A DNA stretch of 64,000 nucleotides. Source: Candidatus Kinetoplastibacterium galatii TCC219 (GTDB lineage Bacteria > Pseudomonadota > Gammaproteobacteria > Burkholderiales > Burkholderiaceae_B). Within the stretch, counting starts at the first letter, position 1. Each line of letters begins with the position of its first letter. Where the stretch lies: contig NC_020284.1 in the NCBI RefSeq assembly GCF_000340905.1, positions 310,001 to 374,000 of the forward strand. Reading direction: 5' to 3'. Below are positions 28,278 through 38,377 of the stretch, piece after piece. The notes under the pieces are model-generated. The model did not search any database and had not been told where the DNA came from. It worked only from the letters and a program-made list of their open reading frames with translations. The position numbers and the translations under genes are program-made.

Positions 28278-28956
28278 AAATGATTGTATTTTAAGTGTAA
28301 TCAATTTATGTAAATCTTATAGTGATCATAATGATAAAATTAATATTTTGAGCAATATTAATTTTTCATTATATAAGTCTGAAGTAGTAGCAATTATTGG
28401 TTCTTCTGGTTCAGGGAAAAGTACTTTATTGCATATAATTGGTCTTTTAGATTCGCCAGATTCTGGTTCTGTGATCATAAACGGTCTTGATACGGCTAAC
28501 TTTTCTAAAAGTGAGAGAGATGGGATTCATAATTATAATATTAGTTTCATGTATCAATTTCATCATCTGTTATCAGAGTTTAATGTATTAGATAACGTAG
28601 CTTTACCTGTAATTATTCGCAATAATTCATACGAGGAATCTCGTCAACTTGCTAAAGATTTACTAGATAAACTTGGATTAAAAGGTAAAGAGAAAAAATC
28701 TCCAGGAGAATTATCAGGAGGAGAACGACAAAGAGTTGCTCTAGCAAGATCTTTGATTACTAGACCAAATTGTGTTATTGCTGATGAGCCGACTGGAAAC
28801 CTAGATAAAAAAACTTCTATGTTAATGTTTGATTATTTTCTAGAAATGAAAAATGAATATGGTACCTCATTTATAATGGCAACTCATGACTTGGATCTTG
28901 CTTCTATGGCTGATAGAAAAATGTGCTTGGAATATGGAAACTTATCTTTTATTTAG
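28267..28956 (+). CDS. lolD: Lipoprotein-releasing system ATPase LolD
   Basis: ATP-binding subunit of LolCDE. Walker A GSSGSGKST (about residues 42-50), Q-loop MYQFHHLLSEFNVLDNV, signature LSGGERQRVALARSL and Walker B CVIADEPTGNLD are all intact. Length 229, the usual size. Translation appears to start at a GTG inside the end of lolC, suggesting coupling. It is followed 11 bases later by a tatD gene, an order common in proteobacteria. Confidence 0.95.
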   Translation: MLNKNDCILSVINLCKSYSDHNDKINILSNINFSLYKSEVVAIIGSSGSGKSTLLHIIGLLDSPDSGSVIINGLDTANFSKSERDGIHNYNISFMYQFHHLLSEFNVLDNVALPVIIRNNSYEESRQLAKDLLDKLGLKGKEKKSPGELSGGERQRVALARSLITRPNCVIADEPTGNLDKKTSMLMFDYFLEMKNEYGTSFIMATHDLDLASMADRKMCLEYGNLSFI

Positions 28957-28967
28957 AACCACATCAA

Positions 28968-29783
28968 ATGTTTTTAATAGACACACATTGTCATTTGGAT
29001 GATGTTATATTCAGATCTGTTAGTAGCCGAATTTATCAAAGAGCGCAATCTTCTGGAGTGAAGGTTATTATTGCGCCTTCTACAAATATCAATAATTTCG
29101 ATATCATTAAAAATTTAGCTCATAATTACGAAGGTGTTTTTTACTCTCTTGGCATACATCCGTTAAGTATAAATCTAAATTCTCATAGTGATTTAAATTT
29201 ATTATATAAAACCATAAGCAATGTTATTAGCGATAAAAAATTTATAGGTGTTGGAGAGATAGGATTGGATTTTCGTAAAATTTATGATGATGCCAATATT
29301 TATTTCCAAAAAGAATATTTTGTTAAGCAACTTTTAATAGCCGAAGAATTTAGCTTACCTTTAATCATACACTCGGTAAAATCACAAGATATTGTGCTTA
29401 GTCTCTTAAAAAAAAGACATAATAGTGGCGGAATTATTCATTCTTTTAGTGGTAGTTATCAGCAAGCAATTAGTTTTATCAATCTTGGTTTTTTACTTGG
29501 TTTCGGCGGATCCATCACATATAAAAGAAACACAAAAGTACGTCATAATGCAAGCTCATTACCTCTGGATTCCATAGTATTAGAAACAGACTCTCCTTAC
29601 ATGTTACCAAGTTGGCTTACTAATGATAAAGATATTTTTAATACTCCATGTGAGATAGTTGACATAGCGTTAGTTTTATCAAGATTACGTAACTGTAGTA
29701 TTGGTGAAATTGCAAGCTCTACTACTAAAAATGTGGTTAATTTAATACCTAAATTAAATTATTTAAATTACATAGATAAGTAA
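28968..29783 (+). CDS. TatD-family metal-dependent hydrolase (first copy)
   Basis: TIM-barrel DNase family. Metal ligands are visible in DTHCHLDD, the Glu of GEIGLDF, the His of IIHSVK and the Asp of ETDSPY. The start was placed at MFLIDTHCH because family members begin there; upstream codons overlap the lolD end. 271 residues. Compared with the second TatD protein of this window it lacks the intact HCFTES motif (it reads IIHSFSGS) and the SPEPYRG motif, so the two are diverged paralogues. Activity is probably 3'-5' DNase or a related phosphoesterase. Confidence 0.85.
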   Translation: MFLIDTHCHLDDVIFRSVSSRIYQRAQSSGVKVIIAPSTNINNFDIIKNLAHNYEGVFYSLGIHPLSINLNSHSDLNLLYKTISNVISDKKFIGVGEIGLDFRKIYDDANIYFQKEYFVKQLLIAEEFSLPLIIHSVKSQDIVLSLLKKRHNSGGIIHSFSGSYQQAISFINLGFLLGFGGSITYKRNTKVRHNASSLPLDSIVLETDSPYMLPSWLTNDKDIFNTPCEIVDIALVLSRLRNCSIGEIASSTTKNVVNLIPKLNYLNYIDK

Positions 29784-30036
29784 TTTTTATTATATTTTTT
29801 ATCAAGTATTTATAATTCAGTTTCGTTGTTTAATAAATTATCGATTTTCGAAATTACTAATTTTTGTCAATTTTATTCTAGTATTTAGTGCTTTTTATAT
29901 ACAATAAAAGGCAATAATGAGGTATTTTATATCTTGTTATTATATCATTCTATGAGTCATGCATAGATTTTGCTGATAGAATAATTCGTTGTAGGGATAT
30001 TATTTTATAATTTTACAAGAAGGTGAAAATTATATC

Positions 30037-33000
30037 GTGTCAACAGTACAATATTTTCCAGGTTCTGCTGCTCTTTCAAGTTTTCGTATAGATCAGCTTT
30101 TAAATAGATTCAAAGATTCTGATCTTTGTGTATCTAATATTTCATCTTACTATGATCATTTTGTTTGTATTGAGAGAGCTCTCGATGCTAAAAAATTATC
30201 TAGACTTAGTGAATTGTTGACATATGGAGGTAATATTTTTGATAGAAATTCCATAGATAATGATAAAAATATATTAGAATTAACAGTTATCCCTAGAGTA
30301 GGCACCGTTTCTCCTTGGTCTAGTAAAGCAACAGAAATAGCTCATAACTGTGGTTTTTATGAAGTAAATCGTATAGAACGTGGAATTCATTTTATAATTG
30401 AAACAGATCGAAAAGTTATCTTTAATGAAAAAGATTTAGATAAGCTGTATAGTCTTTTGTATGACAGAATGACTGAGATTATAATTAAAAACGATTTCGA
30501 TATCAGTTTATTATTCAAAACTTCTGGTGTTTCAGATCTTGTAACTATTCCTTTAATGTCAAATGGAATTAGTGCTCTGCAAGAAACTAATAATAATCTA
30601 GGTCTAGCTTTGTCAGATGAAGAAATAAATTATTTAAGTAAGTCTTTTAGTACTCTTGGTAGGGATCCAACTGATGTTGAGCTAATAATGTTTGCTCAAG
30701 CTAACAGCGAACATTGTAGGCACAAAATATTTAATGCTTCATGGGTAATTGATGGAGATAGAAAAAATTATTCTCTTTTCGAAATGATTAAAGCTACTCA
30801 TTTAGCTCAGCCTAAGGGAACAGTTGTAGCCTATTCTGATAATGCTGCTATCATGACTGGTAGAAATATTTCACTTTTTTATCCTAAAATACCTAATGAG
30901 GATGGAATAGCTGAATATGTTAATTCAGATGTTGATATAAACATCTTGATGAAAGTAGAAACACATAATCATCCTACAGCAATAGCTCCTTTTCAAGGGG
31001 CCTCTACTGGCGCTGGAGGAGAGATTCGTGATGAGGGAGCTACTGGACGCGGATCCAAACCTAAAGCAGGTCTAACTGGTTTTACTGTTTCCAATTTAAG
31101 ACTTAGTGATTCAGTTCAACCCTGGGAATCTTCTTATGAAGATACTCCAAAGAGAGTTTCTTCACCTCTTTCTATTATGATAGATGGTCCGTTAGGTGGG
31201 GCTGCTTTTAATAATGAATTTGGTCGACCAAATGTTTTAGGTTATTTTAGAGTTTTTGAACAAAAAATACATGATATTCATTGGGGATATCATAAACCTA
31301 TAATGCTAGCAGGTGGTTTTGGTATTATTAATGACAGCTTGTCTCACAAAAAAAATATTCCAGATGGCGCTTTATTAATACAACTTGGTGGACCAGGTTT
31401 TCGTATAGGGATAGGTGGTGGTGCTGCTTCTAGCACTGATATAGGTAGCAATTCCGAGGACCTTGATTTTAATTCTGTACAAAGAGGAAATCCTGAGATA
31501 GAGAGAAGAGCACAAGAGGTGATAGATCGTTGTTGGCAATTAGCTGATAATAATCCAATTATATCTATTCATGATGTTGGCGCTGGGGGTCTTTCAAATG
31601 CTTTTCCAGAATTGGTGAATGATTCAAAAATGGGAGCTATTTTCAATATTAGAAGAATTCCTATAGAAGAACATAGTATGTCACCATCTGAGATATGGAC
31701 TAACGAGTCACAGGAGAGATATGTTCTTGCAATTGAAAAGAAAGATTTAACTTTATTTGACAATATAGCAAATAGAGAGCGCTGCCCTTACTCAGTGGTT
31801 GGGGTTTCTACTAATGATCGTATTCTTAAAGTTGTTGATGTTGACAAAGAAATAGAAATGGATGATCTTCCTAGTGAAGCTGTTTCTCTAAAAAATAATC
31901 CTGTGGACATATCTTTAGATATAGTTTTGGGCAAGCCACCTAAATTACAGCGTACCATTAATAGAAGTATTAGAGTGAACGAAAAATTAGTTCTTGATAA
32001 TATTTTAATTAGAGAAGCAATTCCTAGGGTATTAAGGCATCCTACAGTATCCAGTAAATCTTTTCTGATTACTATAGGTGATCGTAGTGTTGGCGGAATG
32101 GTATGTAGAGATCAAATGATTGGTCCTTGGCAGGTTCCTGTCTCAGATTTTGCTGCTACAGTGTCAGATTATGAAAAACATTCTGGAGAAGCTATGGCGA
32201 TAGGAGAGCGTTCTCCTATCGCTGTAATTAATGCACCATCGTCTGGTCGTATGGCATTAGCAGAAGCTATTACTAATTTGATACCTGCAGGGATAGATAA
32301 ATTTGATGATATAAAATTATCAGCAAATTGGATGGCAGCATGTGGCTTTGATGGGCAGGATGCAGATTTGTATGACACTGTTGAAGCTGTTAGTGAGTTT
32401 TGTAAATGCATTGGATTATCTATACCAGTAGGCAAAGACTCATTGTCCATGAAGACTATTTTTGATTTTAATAATAAGAAAAAACAGGTTGTTTCACCAG
32501 TATCACTTATAGTAACAGCATTTGCAACAATTAACGATGTACGCAAGAGTTTAACTCCACATCTTGTTAATGATATTGATAGTTTACTGGTATTTATTGA
32601 TCTTGGTGATTTTAAAAATCGTATGGGTGGTTCAATTCTAGCTCAAGTATATAATCAAATTGGTAATGAGGCTCCTGATATATCACCTGATAAATTAGCT
32701 TCTTTTTTTAATCTCATAAGTGTTCTATCTAGCAAAAATATGATTCTGTCATATCATGATCGTTCTGATGGTGGCTTGATTACTACTCTGATTGAGATGT
32801 CTTTAGCTAGTCATTCTGGTTTATCTATAAATCTGGATTCTATTATACCTAATAAAGAAAATTTCAGTAATGAAAGTTTGAATGATACATTGATAAGAGT
32901 TTTGTTTTCAGAAGAGATAGGAGCTGTTATTCAGATACCTAGTAACTATAAAAATGAAGTTATCGACCATATAAGAAAATTTGATTTAAGCTCTTCTTCT

Positions 33001-34029
33001 CATATTATAGGCAGCATAAATGCAGATAATAATATACATATAAATTATCAAAATAAATTAATATGGTCTGAGAAGCTTTCTGTTTTAGGAAAGATCTGGA
33101 GTGAAGTAAGCTTTAATATTTCTAAAAGAAGAGATAATCCGTTATGTGCTAAGTTAGAATTTGACACATGGGATGATGTTTCTGATCCTGGTATAAATCC
33201 ATTCTTATCATTCGATATGGGAGATAATATATCTGCTCCATTTATTTCTAATGCTTCCAGACCTCCAGTTGCGATACTTAGAGAACAAGGTTGTAATAGT
33301 AATGTAGAAATGGCTTGGGCCTTTAACAAAGCTGGTTTTAGTGCTGTTGACGTTCATATGACTGATTTATTGTCTGGTCGTGTTAATTTATCTTCATTTA
33401 AGGGATTAGTTGCAGTTGGAGGATTTAGTTACGGTGATGTATTAGGTGCTGGTGAAGGTTGGGCTCGTACTATATTATTTAATAATTTAATGTACGATCA
33501 ATTCTCTGAATATTTTTCTAGAAAAGATACTTTTTCTTTGGGAGTATGCAATGGTTGTCAAATGATATCAGCATTATCTTCTATTGTTCCAGGTGCTACA
33601 GATTGGCCACGTTTTACTAGAAACAAATCAGAGAGATACGAGTCTCGTTTATCAACTATAGAAATATTAAAATCTCCTTCTATATTTTTCAATGGTATGG
33701 ACGGTTCTAGAATACCTATAGTTATTGCTCATGGAGAAGGCTATGCAGATTATTCGAAATCAGGTAATCAAAAAAACACATATGTATCTGCATGTTTTGT
33801 AGATAATTATGGGAACAAAACAGAGAATTATCCATTTAACCCCAATGGTAGTCCTGAAGGTATTACTGCTGTGACATCTTTAGATGGTCGTTGCACTATT
33901 ATGATGCCTCATCCAGAAAGAGTATTAAGGAATGTAACACTATCATGGGCTCCATCCGAATGGATCAAAAATTATGAATATAGCCCTTGGATGAGAATGT
34001 TCAGCAATGCTCGTGCTTGGGTAGATTAG
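30037..34029 (+). CDS. purL: Phosphoribosylformylglycinamidine synthase
   Basis: Fourth step of de novo purine synthesis: FGAR to FGAM with glutamine and ATP. This is the single-chain large form (1330 residues; E. coli 1295). It comprises a PurS-like N-terminal domain, a linker, two AIRS-type synthetase halves (SEHCRHKIF, VETHNHPTAI and GGAASS) and a C-terminal glutaminase with Cys1171 in GVCNGCQM and the PHPERV His/Glu pair. It starts at GTG after AAGGTGA. The 253-base spacer upstream holds no gene. A strong terminator follows directly, so it is probably a single-gene transcript. It works with purF in this window. Confidence 0.97.
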   Translation: MSTVQYFPGSAALSSFRIDQLLNRFKDSDLCVSNISSYYDHFVCIERALDAKKLSRLSELLTYGGNIFDRNSIDNDKNILELTVIPRVGTVSPWSSKATEIAHNCGFYEVNRIERGIHFIIETDRKVIFNEKDLDKLYSLLYDRMTEIIIKNDFDISLLFKTSGVSDLVTIPLMSNGISALQETNNNLGLALSDEEINYLSKSFSTLGRDPTDVELIMFAQANSEHCRHKIFNASWVIDGDRKNYSLFEMIKATHLAQPKGTVVAYSDNAAIMTGRNISLFYPKIPNEDGIAEYVNSDVDINILMKVETHNHPTAIAPFQGASTGAGGEIRDEGATGRGSKPKAGLTGFTVSNLRLSDSVQPWESSYEDTPKRVSSPLSIMIDGPLGGAAFNNEFGRPNVLGYFRVFEQKIHDIHWGYHKPIMLAGGFGIINDSLSHKKNIPDGALLIQLGGPGFRIGIGGGAASSTDIGSNSEDLDFNSVQRGNPEIERRAQEVIDRCWQLADNNPIISIHDVGAGGLSNAFPELVNDSKMGAIFNIRRIPIEEHSMSPSEIWTNESQERYVLAIEKKDLTLFDNIANRERCPYSVVGVSTNDRILKVVDVDKEIEMDDLPSEAVSLKNNPVDISLDIVLGKPPKLQRTINRSIRVNEKLVLDNILIREAIPRVLRHPTVSSKSFLITIGDRSVGGMVCRDQMIGPWQVPVSDFAATVSDYEKHSGEAMAIGERSPIAVINAPSSGRMALAEAITNLIPAGIDKFDDIKLSANWMAACGFDGQDADLYDTVEAVSEFCKCIGLSIPVGKDSLSMKTIFDFNNKKKQVVSPVSLIVTAFATINDVRKSLTPHLVNDIDSLLVFIDLGDFKNRMGGSILAQVYNQIGNEAPDISPDKLASFFNLISVLSSKNMILSYHDRSDGGLITTLIEMSLASHSGLSINLDSIIPNKENFSNESLNDTLIRVLFSEEIGAVIQIPSNYKNEVIDHIRKFDLSSSSHIIGSINADNNIHINYQNKLIWSEKLSVLGKIWSEVSFNISKRRDNPLCAKLEFDTWDDVSDPGINPFLSFDMGDNISAPFISNASRPPVAILREQGCNSNVEMAWAFNKAGFSAVDVHMTDLLSGRVNLSSFKGLVAVGGFSYGDVLGAGEGWARTILFNNLMYDQFSEYFSRKDTFSLGVCNGCQMISALSSIVPGATDWPRFTRNKSERYESRLSTIEILKSPSIFFNGMDGSRIPIVIAHGEGYADYSKSGNQKNTYVSACFVDNYGNKTENYPFNPNGSPEGITAVTSLDGRCTIMMPHPERVLRNVTLSWAPSEWIKNYEYSPWMRMFSNARAWVD

Positions 34030-34038
34030 TAATTAAAG

Positions 34039-34066
34039 AAAGCTCATTAATTTTTTAATGAGCTTT
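34039..34066 (+). terminator. Strong intrinsic terminator of purL
   Basis: Perfect 12-bp stem (34039-34050 with 34055-34066) and a TTTT loop, starting ten bases after the purL stop codon. A short T-stretch closes the right arm. It leaves only about 30 bases before the rph start. Confidence 0.85.
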
Positions 34067-34097
34067 TAGATAGATGTTTTATTTTAACGAAAATAAT

Positions 34098-34823
34098 ATG
34101 AAATTTAATCGTGTTTCTAATCGTTCTTTTAATCAACTACGTGATTTTGAGATTATAAGAAATTTTACCAATCAAGCTGCTGGTTCAGTTTTTGTTAAAG
34201 CAGGTAATACTTATGTTTTATGTACTGCTACTATAGTTGAAAATGTGCCTGATTTTGTAAAAAAACATGTGGATTGTGGATGGGTTACAGCAGAATACAG
34301 TATGTTACCTAGTGCTACAAAAATTCGATCTAATAGAGAATCTGTTTATGGTAGACAAACAGGAAGATCACAAGAAATACAACGTTTCATAGGTAGAAGT
34401 ATTAGATCTATGTTCGATTTACGTTTACTGGGTGCAAGAACTATTCACTTCGATTGTGATGTTATACAAGCAGATGGTGGAACTAGATGTGCAAGTGTAA
34501 CTGGATCTTGTGTTGCTGCTTTTGACGCCGTGAGTTATTTGCTTAATAATAGTCTTATAAGTAAAAATCCTATTTGTAATAATATAGCGGCTGTTTCTGT
34601 TGGAAAATCAAAAAAGCAATTATTGCTAGATATGGATTATCTAGAAGATTGTAATTGTGATGTTGATATGAATGTAGTTATGGATTCTAAAGGTAGGTTT
34701 ATAGAGATCCAAGCTACTGGAGAAAAATCATTACTCTCTAGGGACGATATAAATTCAATGCTAGATTTGGCACAAGAAGGTATATCAAAACTTATTAATA
34801 TACAAAAAGAATGTTTTAATTAA
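34098..34823 (+). CDS. rph: Ribonuclease PH
   Basis: Phosphorolytic 3'-5' exoribonuclease for tRNA 3' maturation. Motifs: CTATIVENVPDFVKKH, GWVTAEYSMLPSAT, GRQTGRSQEIQRFIGRSIRS (phosphate and RNA binding) and FDCDVIQADGGTRCASVTG. The start was placed at MKFNRVSNR, eight codons into the open frame, because family members begin near there and the earlier ATG sits against the terminator hairpin. 241 residues (E. coli full-length form 238). Any promoter must overlap the purL terminator, or transcription reads through it. Confidence 0.94.
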   Translation: MKFNRVSNRSFNQLRDFEIIRNFTNQAAGSVFVKAGNTYVLCTATIVENVPDFVKKHVDCGWVTAEYSMLPSATKIRSNRESVYGRQTGRSQEIQRFIGRSIRSMFDLRLLGARTIHFDCDVIQADGGTRCASVTGSCVAAFDAVSYLLNNSLISKNPICNNIAAVSVGKSKKQLLLDMDYLEDCNCDVDMNVVMDSKGRFIEIQATGEKSLLSRDDINSMLDLAQEGISKLINIQKECFN

Positions 34824-34847
34824 TTTAATCCTTATAAGATTTCTATA

Positions 34848-36119
34848 GTGAATAAAAAGAATTCATCATTGTCTGATTGGTTGAAGTATATAGAGTCAAT
34901 TCATCCAATTAGTATAGATTTAAATCTAGATCGAGTTAAAATAGTCGCTTCACTTATAAATATAAAAATGGATGGAGTAGTATTTACTGTCGGTGGCACA
35001 AATGGAAAAGGTTCAACTTGTGGCTTTCTAGAAAGCTTCTCATTAAAAGCTGGATATACTGTTGGATTGTATACTTCTCCACATATTGTTTCTTTTAATG
35101 AAAGATTCAGAATCAATGGCATTAATGTAAGTGATAATGATATTATCGATTCTCTATATTTCATAGATAAAGTGAGAGGTGATATTTCCTTAACTTACTT
35201 TGAATTCACTACTTTAGCTGCTATTTATTTGTTTTCAATTAAAAAATTAGAGGTTTTAATATTTGAAGTTGGAATGGGAGGGCGTTTAGATGCCGTTAAT
35301 GTTATAGATTCTGATTGTTCAATTGTTACAAGTATTGGACTTGACCATGTTGAATGGTTGGGCGAATCTAGAGATTCTATAGGATTCGAAAAAGCTCATA
35401 TTTATAGAAAAAATAAACCAGCTATTTGCAGTGATATAAATCCTCCAATGTCTTTATTAGATTATGCTAATGAAATAGGAGCAGACTTGCTTTTGGTTAA
35501 TAGTGATTTTAAATACTCAATTAATAGCAATGATACTTGGTCCTATCGTGGTAAGTATAGTAATTTTGATGAATTACCGTATCCTAAAATGCTAGGAAAG
35601 TATCAGTTACTAAATGCCTCAACAGCTTTGATTGCAATAGAATCGGTCAGTGATAGATTAAATATTTCATATAAGAATATATGCGAGGGGATATTAAATT
35701 CTTTTTTGCCATGCAGATTTCAAATTATTAAAAAAAACCCTACCATTATTTTAGATGTTGCTCACAATGCACATGCTGCTATTTCTTTAGCGGAAAATCT
35801 AGCAGGCAATAATATTTTTTCTAAGACACATGCTGTTATAGGAATGTTAAAGGATAAAAATATATCGGAGGTTGTGAAAATATTAGATCCTTATGTTGAT
35901 TATTGGTATTGCTGTAGTACTCTAGGACCCAGAGGTTTATCTTCAGATTTGTTGTTTGATATTATTAAAGATAATTTAAAATCAGCAAATGTAATCTGTT
36001 GCTCTAGTGTAGTCAATGCATTTAATACTTCACTCAAAAATTCTAATCAGAATGATCGTATACTGGTATTCGGATCTTTTTTAACTGTTAGTGATGTTTA
36101 TCAATTGTATTTGAGCTAG
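34848..36119 (+). CDS. folC: Folylpolyglutamate/dihydrofolate synthase
   Basis: Adds glutamate to dihydropteroate and to reduced folates. The P-loop VGGTNGKGSTCGFLE is at about residues 45-58. GLYTSPHIVSFNERFRING, FEVGMGGRLDAVNV and the Mg/ATP DHVEWLG segment follow, and the C-terminal ligase domain has ILDVAHNAHAA. 423 residues, GTG start. It follows rph by 24 bases. In Betaproteobacteria accD usually precedes folC and dedD follows; neither is adjacent here. With folD it indicates retained folate metabolism. Confidence 0.95.
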   Translation: MNKKNSSLSDWLKYIESIHPISIDLNLDRVKIVASLINIKMDGVVFTVGGTNGKGSTCGFLESFSLKAGYTVGLYTSPHIVSFNERFRINGINVSDNDIIDSLYFIDKVRGDISLTYFEFTTLAAIYLFSIKKLEVLIFEVGMGGRLDAVNVIDSDCSIVTSIGLDHVEWLGESRDSIGFEKAHIYRKNKPAICSDINPPMSLLDYANEIGADLLLVNSDFKYSINSNDTWSYRGKYSNFDELPYPKMLGKYQLLNASTALIAIESVSDRLNISYKNICEGILNSFLPCRFQIIKKNPTIILDVAHNAHAAISLAENLAGNNIFSKTHAVIGMLKDKNISEVVKILDPYVDYWYCCSTLGPRGLSSDLLFDIIKDNLKSANVICCSSVVNAFNTSLKNSNQNDRILVFGSFLTVSDVYQLYLS

Positions 36120-36282
36120 TGTTTTTAGACAGTACATTATAATTTAAAGTATTAGCAACAACATATATTTTTTGCTATAACCTGGGGTATCTAGTTTAAT
36201 TATGTAAATTCTGTTATCTTACAATTGAGGTTATATTTTTGAATTTTAAAACTATATTTTTATAATTTTAATTTTAAAATTT

Positions 36283-36328
36283 TACTAAATTAATTAATTT
36301 AGTATTTATCGATAAGATTGGATCTTAT
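36283..36328. repeat. 22-bp perfect palindrome plus short hairpin between folC and cvpA
   Basis: Positions 36283-36304 form a perfect 22-base palindrome (TACTAAATTAA and its mirror complement). Eight bases later a 7-bp stem ATAAGAT / ATCTTAT closes on a 3-base loop (36312-36328). They lie in a 253-base gene-free spacer where relatives carry dedD. They may be an operator/promoter region for cvpA-purF or remnants of the lost gene. No open frame resembling a SPOR protein remains. Confidence 0.4.
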
Positions 36329-36372
36329 GCACATACTCATAAATTAATTATGTATATTTATTTGGTAAGAAA

Positions 36373-36837
36373 GTGAATTGTTTTGATTATATCTTCGTTG
36401 GTGTATTACTGGCTTCTTGCATTATTGGATACTTTCGTGGTTTTGCGAGAGAGTTATTTTCTCTTTTTTCTTATCTTATATCGTTTTTATTAACTATATT
36501 GCTTGCTCCAGATGTAAATTATTTTATTGAAAGACATATAGATTCTGCATTATTGAGTAATTGTTTATCGTATTTAATAGTGTTTTTTGCTGTTCTATTA
36601 GCATGTTTTTTTATTAATATGTTTGTATCATTCTTTATTATTAAGACTGGAATGTCATCTATTGACCGTACATTAGGTATTGTTTTTGGAGCATTGCGTG
36701 GTTTATTATTAATATTGTTAGTATTATTATGCTGTAGCATGTTGTCCACAGAGTGTTGGTTTATGGATTCAGTTCTCGTAAAGCCAACTATGGATTTAGT
36801 TTATAAAATTAAGGAATTGCTATTTACAGAGATTTAA
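36373..36837 (+). CDS. cvpA: CvpA family membrane protein
   Basis: Small inner-membrane protein with four hydrophobic segments, encoded upstream of purF across proteobacteria. In E. coli it is needed for colicin V production and affects envelope robustness. The N-terminal DYIFVGVLLASCIIGYFRGFARELFSL and the central SSIDRTLGIVFGALRGLLLI are typical of the family. 154 residues, GTG start. It is followed by purF after 42 bases. The exact biochemical function is unknown. Confidence 0.88.
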   Translation: MNCFDYIFVGVLLASCIIGYFRGFARELFSLFSYLISFLLTILLAPDVNYFIERHIDSALLSNCLSYLIVFFAVLLACFFINMFVSFFIIKTGMSSIDRTLGIVFGALRGLLLILLVLLCCSMLSTECWFMDSVLVKPTMDLVYKIKELLFTEI

Positions 36838-36879
36838 TGATTCAAATAGTAATGATCTTAATATCATTAGGAATTATTT

Positions 36880-38337
36880 ATGTGTGGAATAGTTGGTGTC
36901 GTTGGACGCAGTCAAGTAAATCAGCTGTTATATGATAGTTTGTTACTTTTACAACATAGGGGGCAGGACGCAGCAGGCATAGCCACATCTGATAATAGGC
37001 AGTTTTATCTTCATAAATCTCATGGTCTTGTCAGGGATGTATTTCGTACTCATAATATGCTTTCTCTACCAGGTTATTGCGGTATAGGACAGGTACGATA
37101 TCCTACATCAGGATCTAATGTTAGTGAACAAGAGGCACAACCATTTTATGTTAATGCACCTTTTGGTATCATGTTTGCTCATAATGGTAATTTGACTAAT
37201 TGGCAAGAATTAAGAGAATCTTTGTTTAGGGTTGATTTGAGACATATAAACACTAATTCTGACTCAGAAGTTCTGCTAAATGTATTTGCTAATGAATTAC
37301 AGTCGGCTGTTCATGGAGTTGTGCTTGATGAAAATTCAATCTTTCAAGCTATATCAGGGGTACATAGACGGGTAAGAGGGGCATATGCTGTTGTATCAAT
37401 TATTTCAGGTTATGGTTTAGTTGCTTTCCGTGATGTTAATGGTATACGTCCATTATGTATTGGAAGACAAGAAACAAATAGAGGTACTGAGTGGATGGTT
37501 GCGTCAGAATCAGTGGCTCTAGAGGGTAATGGATTTACCTTTATTCGTGATGTGGATCCAGGTGAGGCTATATTTATTGATTTAGATGGTAATTTATTTA
37601 GTAAGCAATGTGCAGATAATCCTAAACTATCACCATGTATTTTTGAGTACATATATTTTTCACGTCCAGATTCTTTTATAGATAGAGTCCCTGTATATGA
37701 TGCAAGATTAAAAATGGGGGAATATTTAGCTAAGAAATTAACTAAATATGTAAGAGCTGGAGATATAGATGTAGTTATACCAATACCAGATTCTTCACGT
37801 CCTGCAGCAATGCAATTAGCTCATTCTCTGAATCTTAATTATCGTGAAGGTCTGATAAAAAATCGATATGTAGGAAGAACTTTTATTATGCCTGGCCAGG
37901 CTATGCGTAGGAAATCAGTAAGACAAAAATTAAATACTATAAATATTGAGTTTAAGAATAAAAATATTTTATTAGTAGATGATTCTATTGTTCGTGGTAC
38001 TACTAGCAAGGAAATTGTAGACATGGCACGTTCATCTGGTGCAAATAAGGTTTATTTTGCTTCAGCTGCGGCTCAAATAAAGTATCAAAATGTTTATGGT
38101 ATAGATATGCCTACTCAGAGTGAGCTTATAGCTGCTAATAGAACAGATGAGGAAATAGCAAAATTTATAGGAGCAGATGCGTTAATTTATCAAGATATTG
38201 ATGACATGAAAAAATCTATTACTGATATAAATAATTCTCTTACAAGTTTCGATGCTTCTTGTTTTGATGGGAAATATATAACTGGCGATATAGATTCTGA
38301 TTACCTATCTAATCTAAGTAATAGTAGAGTATCTTAA
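36880..38337 (+). CDS. purF: Amidophosphoribosyltransferase
   Basis: First committed step of purine synthesis: PRPP and glutamine to phosphoribosylamine. It begins MCGIVGVVG, so Cys2 becomes the N-terminal nucleophile after methionine removal. The glutaminase has GIGQVRYPTSG and AHNGNLTN. The phosphoribosyltransferase domain has the PRPP loop ILLVDDSIVRGTT at about residue 365. Length 485 versus 505 in E. coli. It is followed by a very strong terminator, so it ends the folC-cvpA-purF run. Confidence 0.97.
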   Translation: MCGIVGVVGRSQVNQLLYDSLLLLQHRGQDAAGIATSDNRQFYLHKSHGLVRDVFRTHNMLSLPGYCGIGQVRYPTSGSNVSEQEAQPFYVNAPFGIMFAHNGNLTNWQELRESLFRVDLRHINTNSDSEVLLNVFANELQSAVHGVVLDENSIFQAISGVHRRVRGAYAVVSIISGYGLVAFRDVNGIRPLCIGRQETNRGTEWMVASESVALEGNGFTFIRDVDPGEAIFIDLDGNLFSKQCADNPKLSPCIFEYIYFSRPDSFIDRVPVYDARLKMGEYLAKKLTKYVRAGDIDVVIPIPDSSRPAAMQLAHSLNLNYREGLIKNRYVGRTFIMPGQAMRRKSVRQKLNTINIEFKNKNILLVDDSIVRGTTSKEIVDMARSSGANKVYFASAAAQIKYQNVYGIDMPTQSELIAANRTDEEIAKFIGADALIYQDIDDMKKSITDINNSLTSFDASCFDGKYITGDIDSDYLSNLSNSRVS

Positions 38338-38341
38338 TTAA

Positions 38342-38377
38342 AGAGGCAGTATGTCTTTGCTGTGACATACTGCCTCT
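38342..38377 (+). terminator. Strong hairpin between purF and dsbB
   Basis: Perfect 14-bp stem (38342-38355 with 38364-38377), loop TTTGCTGT, unusually GC-rich for this chromosome. It lies between convergent purF and dsbB and probably works in both directions: CTTCT follows on the plus side and TTTAATT on the minus side. Confidence 0.85.

Noticed and set aside
32169..32546. 125-codon minus-strand frame inside purL
   Set aside because: Antisense to conserved synthetase-domain sequence; no start signal and no family resemblance.
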